Positions 7,886-16,524 of a DNA stretch of 64,000 nt are shown here, piece by piece (within the stretch, counting starts at the first letter, position 1; every line of letters begins with the position of its first letter). The stretch comes from Capilliphycus salinus. GTDB lineage: Bacteria > Cyanobacteriota > Cyanobacteriia > Cyanobacteriales > Microcoleaceae. The stretch lies in assembly GCF_047276495.1 (NCBI RefSeq), contig NZ_CP178543.1, forward strand, positions 5,518,001-5,582,000, written 5' to 3'. The notes under the pieces were generated by a model. The model saw only the letters and a program-made list of their open reading frames with translations. It was not told where the DNA came from and ran no database searches. Both the position numbers and the translations under genes were made by a program.

Positions 7886-9628
7886 ATGACCACAGAACAA
7901 CCGCTCGGTTCCGTTATTCAAGGTTCCCTCACCAAAGGATTAGAAGTTCGACTCCATGCAGATATCTCCGTCGAAGATATGAGAGTCGGAAAATTTTTGG
8001 TCGTGCGAGGTTTGCGATCGCATTTTTTCTGTCTGTTGACAGATGTTTCTTTGGGAACCAGCAGTGCGCGAATATTAGCCAACCCCCCGCAACCGAGCGA
8101 CGATTTTCTACAAGCCATCCTCGCCGGAAATAGCACCTACGGAACGATAGAATTAACCCCAATGTTGATGCTAAATCAGGCGGATGTACAATCAGAAGAA
8201 GCGGTTCGGCGCCAACTCGAAGCGCAACAACAGGAAAACGAAAAAGATGGTCGTTTCACATTAGCCTCCTATCAAGCCAATACAAACAGCGACGTTCAAC
8301 TCCTACCGGTGAAAACCATTCCCACCCATTTTTCCCAGGTTTATGAAGCCAGCGAACGGGATTTTAGAGTGATTTTTGGGTGGGAAGATGACCCAAATCG
8401 CCGCAATTTTTCCATCGGTCAACCGATTGATATGGATGTTCCCGTTTGTGTGGATTTAGACCGGATGGTTGAACGGAGTAACGGTATTTTTGGAAAATCG
8501 GGAACGGGTAAATCTTTTCTAACGCGCCTATTATTGTCGGGAATTATCAAAAAACAAGCCGCAGTTAACTTAATTTTTGATATGCACTCCGAATATGGTT
8601 GGGAGGCGGTTTCTGAGGGGAAAAAATTTAATACTGTAAAAGGGTTGCGTCAACTGTTTCCCGAACGAGTAGAAGTCTACACCCTCGACCCCGAATCAAC
8701 CAAACGTCGGGGGGTTCGTGACGCCCAAGAATTGTATTTGAGTTATGATCAAATCGAGGTTGAAGATATTAATTTGGTTCAGAGGGAATTAAATCTATCC
8801 GAGGCGAGTTTGGATAGTGCAAATATTCTTAGAAGCGAATTTGGCAAGTCTTGGATTACCCAGTTATTATCGATGACAAATGAGGAAATTCAACTCTTTT
8901 GTGATGAAAGGCGGGGTCACAAAGGTTCGATTATGTCGCTTCAGAGGAAACTGTTGCGGATGGAGAATTTAAAATATATGCGTCCGACTTCTCCGTTTAA
9001 TTATATCGACCGAATTTTACAATCTTTGGATGCGGGAAAAAACGTGATTGTTGAGTTTGGGTCGCAGTCGGATATGTTATCCTATATGTTGGTGACGAAT
9101 ATGATCACCCGTCGGATTCATGGGTCCTACGTTCGCAAAGCTGACCGTTTTCTGGCGTCTAAAAATCCCGCAGACAGACCAACACCTTTGGTGATTACGA
9201 TTGAAGAAGCACACCGTTTTCTGGATTCTGCTATTGTTCGTTCGACTATTTTTGGTACAATCGCCCGAGAGATGCGAAAATATTTTGTAACGCTGTTAGT
9301 CGTTGACCAACGACCGTCGGGAATTGATGCGGAAGTCATGTCTCAAATTGGTACCCGAATTACCGCTTTATTGAACGATGATAAAGATATTGATGCGATT
9401 TTTACCGGGGTTGCGGGTAGTCAAAATTTGCGTTCGGTTTTGGCGAAATTAGACTCGAAACAACAGGCGTTAGTGTTGGGTCATGCGGTACCGATGCCTG
9501 TGGTGATTCGTACCCGTTCCTACGATGAACAATTCTATCGTGAAATTGGCGATACCGACTGGGAAGAAATGCCGGATGAGGAAGTGTTTGAAGCTGCGGC
9601 GTCGGCGATGGATGATTTGGGATTTTAA
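7886..9628 (+). CDS. HerA/DUF87-type P-loop ATPase
   Basis: A 580-residue protein with a beta-rich HAS-barrel-like N-terminus (about 1-100), a Walker A motif GKSGTGKS (about 203-210) and a Walker B with catalytic glutamates in LVITIEEAH (about 435-443). The end of the core holds VVDQRPSGID and a sensor-like SQIGTRITALLND. HerA-type ATPases are hexameric DNA translocases; some work with the NurA nuclease in end resection, others in defence. No NurA or Sir2 partner is adjacent, so the role is not settled. It lies next to the restriction locus but has its own start, and a strong terminator follows. Conserved stand-alone copies are, as I recall, common in cyanobacteria. Confidence 0.82.
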   Translation: MTTEQPLGSVIQGSLTKGLEVRLHADISVEDMRVGKFLVVRGLRSHFFCLLTDVSLGTSSARILANPPQPSDDFLQAILAGNSTYGTIELTPMLMLNQADVQSEEAVRRQLEAQQQENEKDGRFTLASYQANTNSDVQLLPVKTIPTHFSQVYEASERDFRVIFGWEDDPNRRNFSIGQPIDMDVPVCVDLDRMVERSNGIFGKSGTGKSFLTRLLLSGIIKKQAAVNLIFDMHSEYGWEAVSEGKKFNTVKGLRQLFPERVEVYTLDPESTKRRGVRDAQELYLSYDQIEVEDINLVQRELNLSEASLDSANILRSEFGKSWITQLLSMTNEEIQLFCDERRGHKGSIMSLQRKLLRMENLKYMRPTSPFNYIDRILQSLDAGKNVIVEFGSQSDMLSYMLVTNMITRRIHGSYVRKADRFLASKNPADRPTPLVITIEEAHRFLDSAIVRSTIFGTIAREMRKYFVTLLVVDQRPSGIDAEVMSQIGTRITALLNDDKDIDAIFTGVAGSQNLRSVLAKLDSKQQALVLGHAVPMPVVIRTRSYDEQFYREIGDTDWEEMPDEEVFEAAASAMDDLGF

Positions 9629-9649
9629 ATGATATTGAATTGGGAATGG

Positions 9650-9682
9650 AAAACCCGGTTTCTATTCAGTTACCGGGTTTTT
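9650..9682 (+). terminator. Rho-independent terminator (probably bidirectional)
   Basis: AAAACCCGGT and ACCGGGTTTT form a near-perfect stem with a 12-nt loop and a T-run. It lies between the convergent ends of the HerA-like gene (stop 9628) and the ClC gene (stop at 9699 on the other strand). The A-run on the 5' side makes it usable in both directions. Confidence 0.8.
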
Positions 9683-9698
9683 GGAATGTACTCACCCT

Positions 9699-11591
9699 TC
9701 AATTGGATAATGTACCATAGGAAAGCAAAGCGGTATGAGTCGAGACTAAATCGCTGGCTAAACTCATTTTGTTTTTATCCAAAATCCCCATAATTTTTCG
9801 GGGGTTATCGGGGTGAACAACGGGAAGCAAATAAATTCCTCGAACTCTCATTTGTTCAAAGGCTTCGCTAACCGAATCATCGGGATAAACATAAAGAACC
9901 TCAGAAGTACAAATCTCGCCTATTTTTAAGTCTATTTTTGTTAATATTTCTTCCGAATTCTTGTGTTCGCTTAGGAGAGAATGAAATTGAATCAGATGTC
10001 GTTTAATATCGGCCAAAGTAATCACACCGACTAAGAGTTTCTTTTCGTCAACAACCAAAGCGGTATGACATTTAGCTTGAATCATTTTCTGACCCGCTTC
10101 AATTAAAGAGGTTGAGTCTAACAGCGCCAAATAATAAAAATCCATTAACGCTGAAATCGGAACCGTTTGGATGATTTCTTCATCGTTTTGCTGTGCCAAA
10201 TTCATCCCCATTTGTTGGAGATTTAAACCCGCCACCGAACTTTTAGCTTTCACACAATCCACAATCACAATACTCACCCCAACGGCGACCATTAACGGTA
10301 AAATAATTAAATAGTTGCGAGTCATTTCAAACAACAATAAAATCGCCGTTAACGGCGCTCTGACACTGCTGGCGAGAACCGTTGCCATTCCGACGGTTGC
10401 GTAAGCCGCAGGGGGCGCAATTTCAACTAAATCAGGCGGTAAAATTAACCCCAAAACATGACCGTAAATCGCCCCCAAACAAGCGCCCAAAAACATCGCC
10501 GGTGCAAACACGCCCCCGACAAAACCGCTCCCCAAACTAATTGTTGTGGCAATTAATTTAAAGACTAACAGCAAACCCAATAACAGCAGGGGAAACTGTT
10601 CGCCTTGTAAAATAATTTCTAGGGTTTGATAACTGACTCCCAAGGTTTGGGGAAGTTTGAAAGCGATTATCCCCAGAAGAATTCCACCGATAGCCGGTTT
10701 CAAAATAGGGGGAATTTTACCGAAAAAACCCAAATAGGGAATCTCTCCCTGAAAACAGGCCCGCACCCATTTAATCCCTTGAGTGTATGCTAAAGATACA
10801 CCGCTTGCGAGTACACCCAAACCCACATAAAATATCCATTCCCAAGAACTAATGACTTGATATTCCGGTAAGATAAAAGCGGGATGTGTGCCTAATAAAA
10901 GACGGGAGATAATTGAAGAAAAAACCGCAGACAGTAAAATTAAACTGGTTGCCGGTGCCGTGAAAAATGTTGCTCCGAGTACCACTTCTAAGGCAAAAAA
11001 AACACCCGCTATGGGTGCGTTAAAACCCGCAGCAAGTCCGGCGGCCGCCCCCGCCCCCAACAGCAACCGATAACGTTCTTGGGAGACTTGAAAAAGCTGT
11101 GCGTATAATATCCCCACGTGAGAACCAATTTCTACACTGGGACTTTCTGGCCCCAATGATGCGCCGGTTCCTAAAGAAATGGCTGCGGCTAACATTTTAA
11201 TTAAAGGTCGCAATGGGGTGATATTTTGGACTCTGGCGTTGGTTAATAAAGCCGAAAAATCCTGTCCTAAAATCTTGGGAAATAGCCAGCGCATTACCCC
11301 GATAATTAAACCGCCAACCAGGGGAATTAAGCCGAGGGTCCACGCTCCCCAGGTGTAAATTTGGCTCATTAATCCCTCGAAACTCAGGTGATAAAAGAGG
11401 TTGATTAGGGTATGAAATAACACCATTAATAGTCCCGAACCCCCTCCAATTAATAGGGCGGAAATGAACACCAGCGACTCGGGAGACGGACGCCAACGGT
11501 TTAAAAAAGGATTGCCAACCGGGGAGAGGGAAAGGATTTTGGGTTCGGAAGTCACGGGAAGTTTGGGAGGAACAGGGGTGGTAACAGTCAT
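9699..11591 (-). CDS. ClC-family chloride channel/antiporter with CBS domains
   Basis: A 630-residue membrane protein with about ten to twelve hydrophobic segments in residues 35-450 and a C-terminal CBS pair (about 475-620). The three selectivity-filter signatures are visible: GPESPSVEIG carrying the gating glutamate, GFNAPIAGVFFALE, and GGVFAPAMFLGA. Position 2 after the last motif's ALE is valine rather than glutamate, so proton coupling of the kind seen in the E. coli exchanger may be altered (by-eye alignment). It should move chloride or another anion across the cytoplasmic or thylakoid membrane, with CBS domains sensing nucleotides. It is monocistronic and convergent with the HerA-like gene. 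Confidence 0.92.
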   Translation of the reverse strand: MTVTTPVPPKLPVTSEPKILSLSPVGNPFLNRWRPSPESLVFISALLIGGGSGLLMVLFHTLINLFYHLSFEGLMSQIYTWGAWTLGLIPLVGGLIIGVMRWLFPKILGQDFSALLTNARVQNITPLRPLIKMLAAAISLGTGASLGPESPSVEIGSHVGILYAQLFQVSQERYRLLLGAGAAAGLAAGFNAPIAGVFFALEVVLGATFFTAPATSLILLSAVFSSIISRLLLGTHPAFILPEYQVISSWEWIFYVGLGVLASGVSLAYTQGIKWVRACFQGEIPYLGFFGKIPPILKPAIGGILLGIIAFKLPQTLGVSYQTLEIILQGEQFPLLLLGLLLVFKLIATTISLGSGFVGGVFAPAMFLGACLGAIYGHVLGLILPPDLVEIAPPAAYATVGMATVLASSVRAPLTAILLLFEMTRNYLIILPLMVAVGVSIVIVDCVKAKSSVAGLNLQQMGMNLAQQNDEEIIQTVPISALMDFYYLALLDSTSLIEAGQKMIQAKCHTALVVDEKKLLVGVITLADIKRHLIQFHSLLSEHKNSEEILTKIDLKIGEICTSEVLYVYPDDSVSEAFEQMRVRGIYLLPVVHPDNPRKIMGILDKNKMSLASDLVSTHTALLSYGTLSN

Positions 11592-11871
11592 CTTTTTAAA
11601 AGCATTCTCAAAAATAGAGTAGGCAACAGTTTATCTGGCAAGAGTCGAGAATTTTCTGTAGGGTTTAAAATACAGAATCAGTTGATGTCCTAATATTAGC
11701 TTTGAGGGCTATAAAAGGAATATGATTAAACGGAGATTTTTTCTTCATCTTCCAATATCCCCCACCCACAAAAAGCGAGTTGGGGGTACTTTGTTAAACT
11801 GGGGATGAAGTTTATAGGAATTTGACAAAAAATTGACTCTATCTCCCCTCTTTTTTGTTTAAACTTTTGCC

Positions 11872-12060
11872 TTGATTTCTCTCGCTGAGATTGAGAGGAA
11901 TCAAATCGGCGTGATTAGGGGTCGAGGCTCTAGGTCGGCGGGTTATTCGCAGTCTCTACACTGGGACTGAGATTGCCACACACAAACCACCACTGCATCG
12001 CATTAGAAACGAGTGGCTGAACTGAGAATCAGCCGCACCAGAATCTAGAAAAGTTGATTC
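11872..12060 (+). ncRNA. Candidate structured non-coding RNA
   Basis: Four hairpins follow each other: TTGATT/AATCAA extended by CTCTC/GAGAG (11872-11904), CAGTC/GACTG (11950-11969), GTGGCTGA/TCAGCC-CAC (12013-12038) and GAATC/GATTC (12041-12060). Such density is unusual for neutral intergenic DNA. It could be an independent ncRNA, or the leftover RNA-coding end of a decayed IS200/IS605-type element, given the decayed genes around it. Strand is a guess because hairpins read alike on both. No covariation has been tested. Confidence 0.3.
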
Positions 12061-12282
12061 GTATTGTCCTATTCTTGATTATAATTTAACTTAAATCAGA
12101 GCAATTTGGCAACCCAATTCCGGACGAATTTTTTGGCGGTTCTGGCTTTCGGTTTTCCTCACCTGGGGCGTTGGTATCCGGACAATTTGATCGAGACCTA
12201 ACATTGAGTTTCGACCGGAGATTGACCAACACACAGTTATCCTTTCAACCGATGGGGTTTTCCGGTCGAATTTCGCCACCGA

Positions 12283-12316
12283 ATAGCTTCTCGAAAATCT
12301 ATGGCAATCATAATAG
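12283..12316 (+). repeat. Direct repeat, copy 1
   Basis: Begins GAATAGCTTCTCGAAA and continues with a diverged tail containing CAATCATA. It is repeated in the same orientation at 14036-14069. The two copies bracket the decayed region that contains the ruined symporter and lipoprotein genes. Confidence 0.4.
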
Positions 12317-12604
12317 ATTTACCCTCAATTCATCTGTGGGATTGAAAATTATTTAAAACCGCAGAAGTCCACCGCCAATTTCAAACATTTAAACCCCACA
12401 AACCCGACTTTTGCCCGAACACCAAGCTTCAGGTTTCTACCGTGCAATTTTCCGAACATCCGAGCCGCAAGCCCCAATCAGGTCTTCCCAACCCCGGTAA
12501 TTCTCTCGCCATAGATTAAGAAATACCAAAGTGCATCCAATTTTACGATTAGTTGCGGTGTATTATACCACAATACAAAAACTGTTAATCACTTTCAGAC
12601 TCAA

Positions 12605-13346
12605 ATGACAATCCAAGACACCTCGAAATCCTTGCTGATTCCGATTTGGCTCGGGATTGGGGTAGGTGTCCTCCTGGGGGGACTCTTACCCGCACAGGGA
12701 GAATCGGTGGCTCTTTTAGGAGAATTGTTGTTCAATGACCTGTTAATGCTGGTTATTCCTCTGGCGATCGCATCGATGATTGGTTTGATTTTAGTCAATA
12801 TGATTAATCCCGGTGTAGCCGGGACCTCAGAAGCGGTCCTCACCGGGCGGGGTGGACTGCTTCCCCAGACCGGTTATAGCATTGGTAATCATCAACTGAT
12901 CTTAAACGGCGATCGCTTTAAACGCGCCTGTAGCGATCGCGATCGACGGGTGATTGTTTTGGATCAAAATCCAATTCAAGCTAATATTCAACCGCAAAAA
13001 TTAATCCGGGATGAGACGATCGCAATCTCTCAATCGGTAGATGAAACCGAAGCAGAAATTACACTTAATTGTAGGGGAATCGGAGTGAAAGTTAATTGGA
13101 TCTGCGCCACCAAAATTTCAGGAAAAGATCGGCGAGCAATTGTTGATCTTCTCATGCGAAGTGATTGTCAGTTTACTGCCTATTTTTTTGACGGCCACAT
13201 TAGCCGCCATTGCTGTGGCTGGAATTCCGGAAGCGGGACGGGTGACGATGGTGATTATATTAACAGCGATCGAGATGGCGATCGAGGGAATTGGCTTGAT
13301 TCTCGCTCTGCGCTTGGTTGTTGGAGCGCTGTGGGACAAGGATTAA
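12605..13346 (+). pseudogene. Decayed dicarboxylate/amino-acid:cation symporter (DAACS/GltP-like)
   Basis: The first 70 residues (IPIWLGIGVGVLLGGLLP, LLGELLFNDLLMLVIPLAIA) match the N-terminus of DAACS symporters. The end (FLTATLAAIAVAGIPEAGRV and IEGIGLILAL, about 13180-13340) matches the conserved C-terminal part, but in another frame. The membrane core between them is missing and replaced by about 100 residues of unrelated, non-hydrophobic sequence beginning RGGLLPQTGYS that I cannot assign. A working carrier of about 420 residues cannot be made. The first frame alone could encode a 257-residue chimera, but its far end is an obvious out-of-frame reading of the symporter tail. Confidence 0.6.
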
Positions 13347-13544
13347 CCTCTGGGGTGAGGGAGTGGGAGGCGGTGTGATTGAACGTTATGAAGCAAAAAA
13401 ACAATCTCAAACGTTCAAAGAACACATCTATCTTCGGTTTCGAGTGGTTTAGTCTGTTTGCAAGGACAGAGCAACAAGATCCGAAAAATTTCCACTTTTG
13501 GCAAGTCAAAAATACAAAATATAGGGTACAATGCTCTTTTCTAC

Positions 13545-13895
13545 ATGAATTCGGATCGGGTGCTTGCCTTTTGTCCTCTGTTCGTGGTTTTTTCACCCTG
13601 TGGCAATGATCAAGTACAAATTCAACCGTTTAAACTCTATCGGACTCAGGAAAAGACAAATGGAAATCCTTAAGTGTTGATTGGTCGAGTTGCAGAGGAT
13701 GAAGTTCTTCCTCAACCCGATGGCAATTTTTCGCAATCAAAGTTACCAGACCGGGGTAACAATTTATTGAAGATCAGTATAAGCACAGATGCTTGTCGGG
13801 AAAACAAGGAAAAAAGAGTTCGGTTTTCTCCTATTCATTCCTCTGATAGATTTCAAGTTTTTCTGGGCATGATAGTAAGTAGAGATAGAAAATGA
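13545..13895 (+). pseudogene. Possible decayed lipoprotein gene with in-frame stop
   Basis: From ATG 13545 the frame gives a lipoprotein-like signal with hydrophobic core LAFCPLFVVFSPCG, in which Cys would be the lipidation site. It is followed by QVQIQPFKLYRTQEKTNGNP, then TAA at 13671-13673, then the same frame continues with VLIGRVAEDEVLPQPDG and onward to 13895. The continuity of plausible protein sequence through the stop suggests a broken gene of about 116 residues. No family was recognised. It lies directly after the ruined symporter and may belong to the same decaying island. Confidence 0.35.
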
Positions 13896-14035
13896 TTAAC
13901 AAACCAAATCTAACCATGAACAGCTTGACTTTGACCCCATAATTCATGTAATAATGTAAAAGGAAGTAAAGGAGCAATGGATTGAGGGTTGGAATAGGAA
14001 TCCAACCGAGCGAAAATTGGGGGTTGTTACAGTCG

Positions 14036-14069
14036 AATAGCTTCTCGAAAGTCGAGGAACAATCATACT
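14036..14069 (+). repeat. Direct repeat, copy 2
   Basis: Shares GAATAGCTTCTCGAAA and a later CAATCATA with 12283-12316, about 26 of 34 positions by eye. See copy 1. Confidence 0.4.
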
Positions 14070-14155
14070 TGTGAAGCAAAAGTCGATAACCTGGTGATTG
14101 TCAATTGAACTAATAGCACACGATTATCGTCTAATAGATAGAGTTTTACGATAAA

Positions 14156-14312
14156 GGGAGGGAACCTGATATACTATCGCAACCTGTCGAGCGTTCCGGC
14201 TCCCCTGTCAAAACATTGAGTAGAAATCCCACAGGGTCAGACTTTCTACCAGTTCCAAAGAGAACACACTCTTTCAATAAACCTACTCATTGTTGAGTCG
14301 GGTAGACTCACA
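14156..14312 (+). promoter_or_regulatory. Structured leader upstream of the sigma factor gene
   Basis: Three hairpins precede the start codon at 14352: GGGAG-GGAAC paired with GTTCC-CTCCC (14156-14204), GTAGAAA paired with TTTCTAC (14220-14249), and TTGT-GAGTC paired with GACTC-ACAA (14289-14312). A GGGAG at 14333-14337 is a possible but distant ribosome binding site (14 nt). A long structured 5' leader could support post-transcriptional control of the sigma factor. This is inference from base pairing only. Confidence 0.35.
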
Positions 14313-14351
14313 ACCAATTTTGATTCAGTTAAGGGAGTTTAATTTTAAACT

Positions 14352-15353
14352 ATGGCTAAGGTAAACAATCTCAAAAAAGATCAAACTGGCAAACGGAACA
14401 CTCGACCTGGGGTTTCAGCGGATACAGTGCGGACTTATCTGCATGAAATTGGCCGTGTTCCCTTGCTCACTCAAGAGGAAGAAATTCATTACGGTAAGCA
14501 AGTCCAACAGATGATGAAACAGTTGGATGAAAAAGAAAAGCTTGAGAAAAAATTGGGTCACGAACCCTCAAAAACCGAGTGGGCGGCTCACGTTAACATG
14601 AGCGAAGATGAACTCGATCGCGTTTTAGATTGCGGTCGTCGCGCCAAACAAAAAATGATCGAAGCGAACCTTCGTTTGGTGGTTTCGATCGCCAAAAAAT
14701 ACCAAAAGCGCAATATGGAATTCTTGGATTTAATTCAAGAAGGAACCCTCGGTTTAGAACGGGGTGTCGAAAAATTCGATCCCATGCGGGGGTACAAATT
14801 CTCCACCTACGCTTACTGGTGGGTACGACAAGCCATCACCCGGGCGATCGCTCAAAATGGTCGCACCATTCGCTTACCGATCCACATTACCGAAAAACTC
14901 AATAAAATCAAACGAGTTCAACGGGACTTAGTGCAGAAATATGGTCGCAACCCGACGCCGACCGAAATTGCAGAAGCATTGGAATTAGATCCGTCTCAAA
15001 TTCGGGAATATTTGCTCGCTTCTCGCCATCCCATTTCGTTGGATCTGCGGGTTGGGGATAACCAAGACACCGAACTGCAAGAACTGCTTGAAGACGAAAC
15101 CGCTTCGGCTGATAGCTACGTTACCCACGAACTTCTGCGTCAGGATCTCAAAAGCCTGATCGACGAACTGACCCCCCAACAACGGGAAGTGATTCTGCTT
15201 CGCTACGGTTTAGAAGACGGTAAAGAACTGTCTCTGTCTAAAGTTGGCGCTCGCATGAACATTAGCCGCGAACGGGTACGTCAACTCGAAAATCAAGCCC
15301 TCAACCACCTGCGCCGTCGGAAGTCTCAAGTGCGAGAATATCTCGCCAGCTAG
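14352..15353 (+). CDS. RNA polymerase sigma factor, RpoD-related group 2
   Basis: A 333-residue sigma-70 protein. Region 1.2 (about 22-55, DTVRTYLHEIGRVPLLT), region 2 (about 100-170) with the core-binding and -10-recognition stretch NLRLVVSIAKKY through AYWWVRQAI, region 3 (about 180-255) and region 4 (about 265-330) with the helix-turn-helix MNISRERVRQLENQAL are all present. It lacks the long region 1.1 and non-conserved region of the housekeeping SigA, so it is a group 2 factor of the SigB/C/D/E type used for stress, light or nutrient responses. Which subgroup cannot be told by eye. It has a structured leader upstream, and a terminator-like array follows the stop. Confidence 0.93.
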   Translation: MAKVNNLKKDQTGKRNTRPGVSADTVRTYLHEIGRVPLLTQEEEIHYGKQVQQMMKQLDEKEKLEKKLGHEPSKTEWAAHVNMSEDELDRVLDCGRRAKQKMIEANLRLVVSIAKKYQKRNMEFLDLIQEGTLGLERGVEKFDPMRGYKFSTYAYWWVRQAITRAIAQNGRTIRLPIHITEKLNKIKRVQRDLVQKYGRNPTPTEIAEALELDPSQIREYLLASRHPISLDLRVGDNQDTELQELLEDETASADSYVTHELLRQDLKSLIDELTPQQREVILLRYGLEDGKELSLSKVGARMNISRERVRQLENQALNHLRRRKSQVREYLAS

Positions 15354-15375
15354 TTAGAGGGAATTAGGTTTTTAT

Positions 15376-15551
15376 CCCCCCATCGCCCCCCTTAAAAAGG
15401 GAATCCCCCCATCGCCCCCCTTAAAAAGGGAATCCCCCCATCGCCCCCCTTAAAAAGGGGAATCCCCCCATCGCCCCCCTTAAAAAGGGGAATCCCCCCA
15501 TCGCCCCCCTTAAAAAGGGAATCCCCCCATCGCCCCCCTTAAAAAGGGGGG
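15376..15551 (+). repeat. Six tandem copies of a 28-29-bp terminator-like repeat
   Basis: The unit is a CCCCCATCG spacer followed by CCCCCCTTAAAAAGGG(G) and AAT. Each unit is a small hairpin (C-run/TTAAAAA/G-run). Units differ only in the length of the G-run, except the last, which has six Gs and runs into a T-tract. The array directly follows the sigma factor gene. Confidence 0.85.
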
Positions 15552-15556
15552 TTTTT
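15533..15556 (+). terminator. Rho-independent terminator at the end of the tandem array
   Basis: Six C residues, TTAAAAA and six G residues, then TTTTT. This last repeat unit has the longest stem and the only T-run, making it the likely working terminator of the sigma factor transcript. Confidence 0.7.
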
Positions 15557-15636
15557 GTTTGTGTTTTTTAACGGCTTTTTCTCGACTCCGGGGCGGGTTT
15601 ACGTAATATCATATCCGGCTAATCAATAATTATTCT

Positions 15637-15698
15637 GTAGGGGCGCGCCTCTGCCAAAATCTATACTACCACTGACAGATTTAACTAAACCCGCCCCA
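15637..15698 (+). repeat. GTAGGGGCG-type palindromic repeat, copy 1
   Basis: Starts GTAGGGGCGCGCC and ends AAACCCGCCCC, forming terminal inverted repeats. The interior (TCTGCCAAAATCTATACTAC and so on) is shared with the next copy at 15720. One of twelve family members in this window. Confidence 0.75.
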
Positions 15699-15719
15699 CC
15701 CCACCAACACAGTTAAAGC

Positions 15720-15783
15720 GTAGGGGCGCGCCTCTGCCAAAATCTATACTACTACTGACAGATTTAACTAAACCCGCCCCTAC
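15720..15783 (+). repeat. GTAGGGGCG-type palindromic repeat, copy 2, with heptad repeats after it
   Basis: Nearly identical to the copy at 15637 and ending in the full AAACCCGCCCCTAC. It is followed at about 15785-15835 by short tandem heptads of the GGTAACT/GGTGACT type typical of filamentous cyanobacteria. Confidence 0.75.
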
Positions 15784-15857
15784 GGTAACTGTAAAACTGG
15801 TAACTGTAAAACTGGTGACTGGTGACTGTAAAACCCTGCCCCTACAATACTGCTAAA

Positions 15858-16484
15858 CTAATACTCAATTCCGGGTTGCGCTTTAACGCCTTGTTCGCGG
15901 AAAGGATGCTTAACCAGGGTCATTTCTGTTACCAAGTCAGCCCGCTCAATTAACGCCTCCGGAGCGCCCCGACCGGTTAAAATAACGTGAGTATCTTCCG
16001 GCTTTTCTGCGAGTCCCGCCAACACCGTTTCAACGGTCAGATAACCCAATTTCATCACCACATTAACTTCATCAAGCAACACTAACTTATACTCACTATT
16101 GCGGATGTAAGATAAAGCCATTTCCCACGCTTGTTGAGCTTTTTCGATATCGCGGGTGCGATCTTGAGTTTCCCAAGTAAACCCCTCTCCCATTGCATGA
16201 AACTCCAACTGGTCCGACCAACGGCTAAAAACCGCTTTTTCTGCGGGTTCCCAAGCGCCTTTGATAAACTGAACAATAGCGACCCGATAACCGTGACCAA
16301 GCGCGCGCATCACCATCCCCAAAGCTGCGGTTGTCTTTCCTTTCCCGTTTCCGGTGTTAACGATAATTAACCCTTTGGTTTTCGAGGCTTTGGCGACTCG
16401 TTGTTCTTGAACTTCCTTGCGGCGCTGCATTTTCTGGCGATATTGTTCGGGGGTTAATGTTGTATCCGTTTGAGAGTCCATCAC
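15858..16484 (-). CDS. cobO: Cob(I)alamin adenosyltransferase (corrinoid ATP adenosyltransferase)
   Basis: A 208-residue CobA/CobO/BtuR family protein that transfers the adenosyl group of ATP to cob(I)alamin or to cobinamide precursors in the cytoplasm. The P-loop GNGKGKTT (about 45-52) is the characteristic reversed-type nucleotide site. VQFIKGAW, LDEVNVVMKLGY and the ILTGRGAP motif are also present, and the C-terminus KAQPGIEY is typical. Length matches the family. It stands alone; no other cobalamin genes and no recognisable B12 riboswitch are adjacent. Confidence 0.95.
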   Translation of the reverse strand: MMDSQTDTTLTPEQYRQKMQRRKEVQEQRVAKASKTKGLIIVNTGNGKGKTTAALGMVMRALGHGYRVAIVQFIKGAWEPAEKAVFSRWSDQLEFHAMGEGFTWETQDRTRDIEKAQQAWEMALSYIRNSEYKLVLLDEVNVVMKLGYLTVETVLAGLAEKPEDTHVILTGRGAPEALIERADLVTEMTLVKHPFREQGVKAQPGIEY

Positions 16485-16524
16485 TGTTATTTTTTCAAAT
16501 TCGGTTAAACTACTATCATAGGTT

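Larger units (their letters stand above)
11592..12604. other. Kilobase without a recognisable gene; contains candidate structured RNA
   Basis: No credible protein was found on either strand. A hairpin of C-rich and G-rich arms occurs at about 11757-11796. Four successive hairpins occupy 11872-12060 (listed separately). A near-palindrome GGTGTATTATACC near 12556 could be part of a promoter or operator for the ruined gene that follows. Confidence 0.4.

Noticed and set aside
7886..9628. HerA-like ATPase as a subunit of the restriction locus or a HerA defence system
   Set aside because: It lies outside the palindromic element, has its own start and terminator, and no NurA, Sir2 or DUF4297-type partner is next to it.
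13831..14079. 82-residue minus-strand hydrophobic frame
   Set aside because: AT-rich sequence readily gives hydrophobic frames; it overlaps the lipoprotein remnant and the direct repeat and has no recognisable family.
15376..15551. Possible CRISPR-like short repeats
   Set aside because: Unit is 28-29 bp head to tail without spacers; each unit is itself a terminator-like hairpin.
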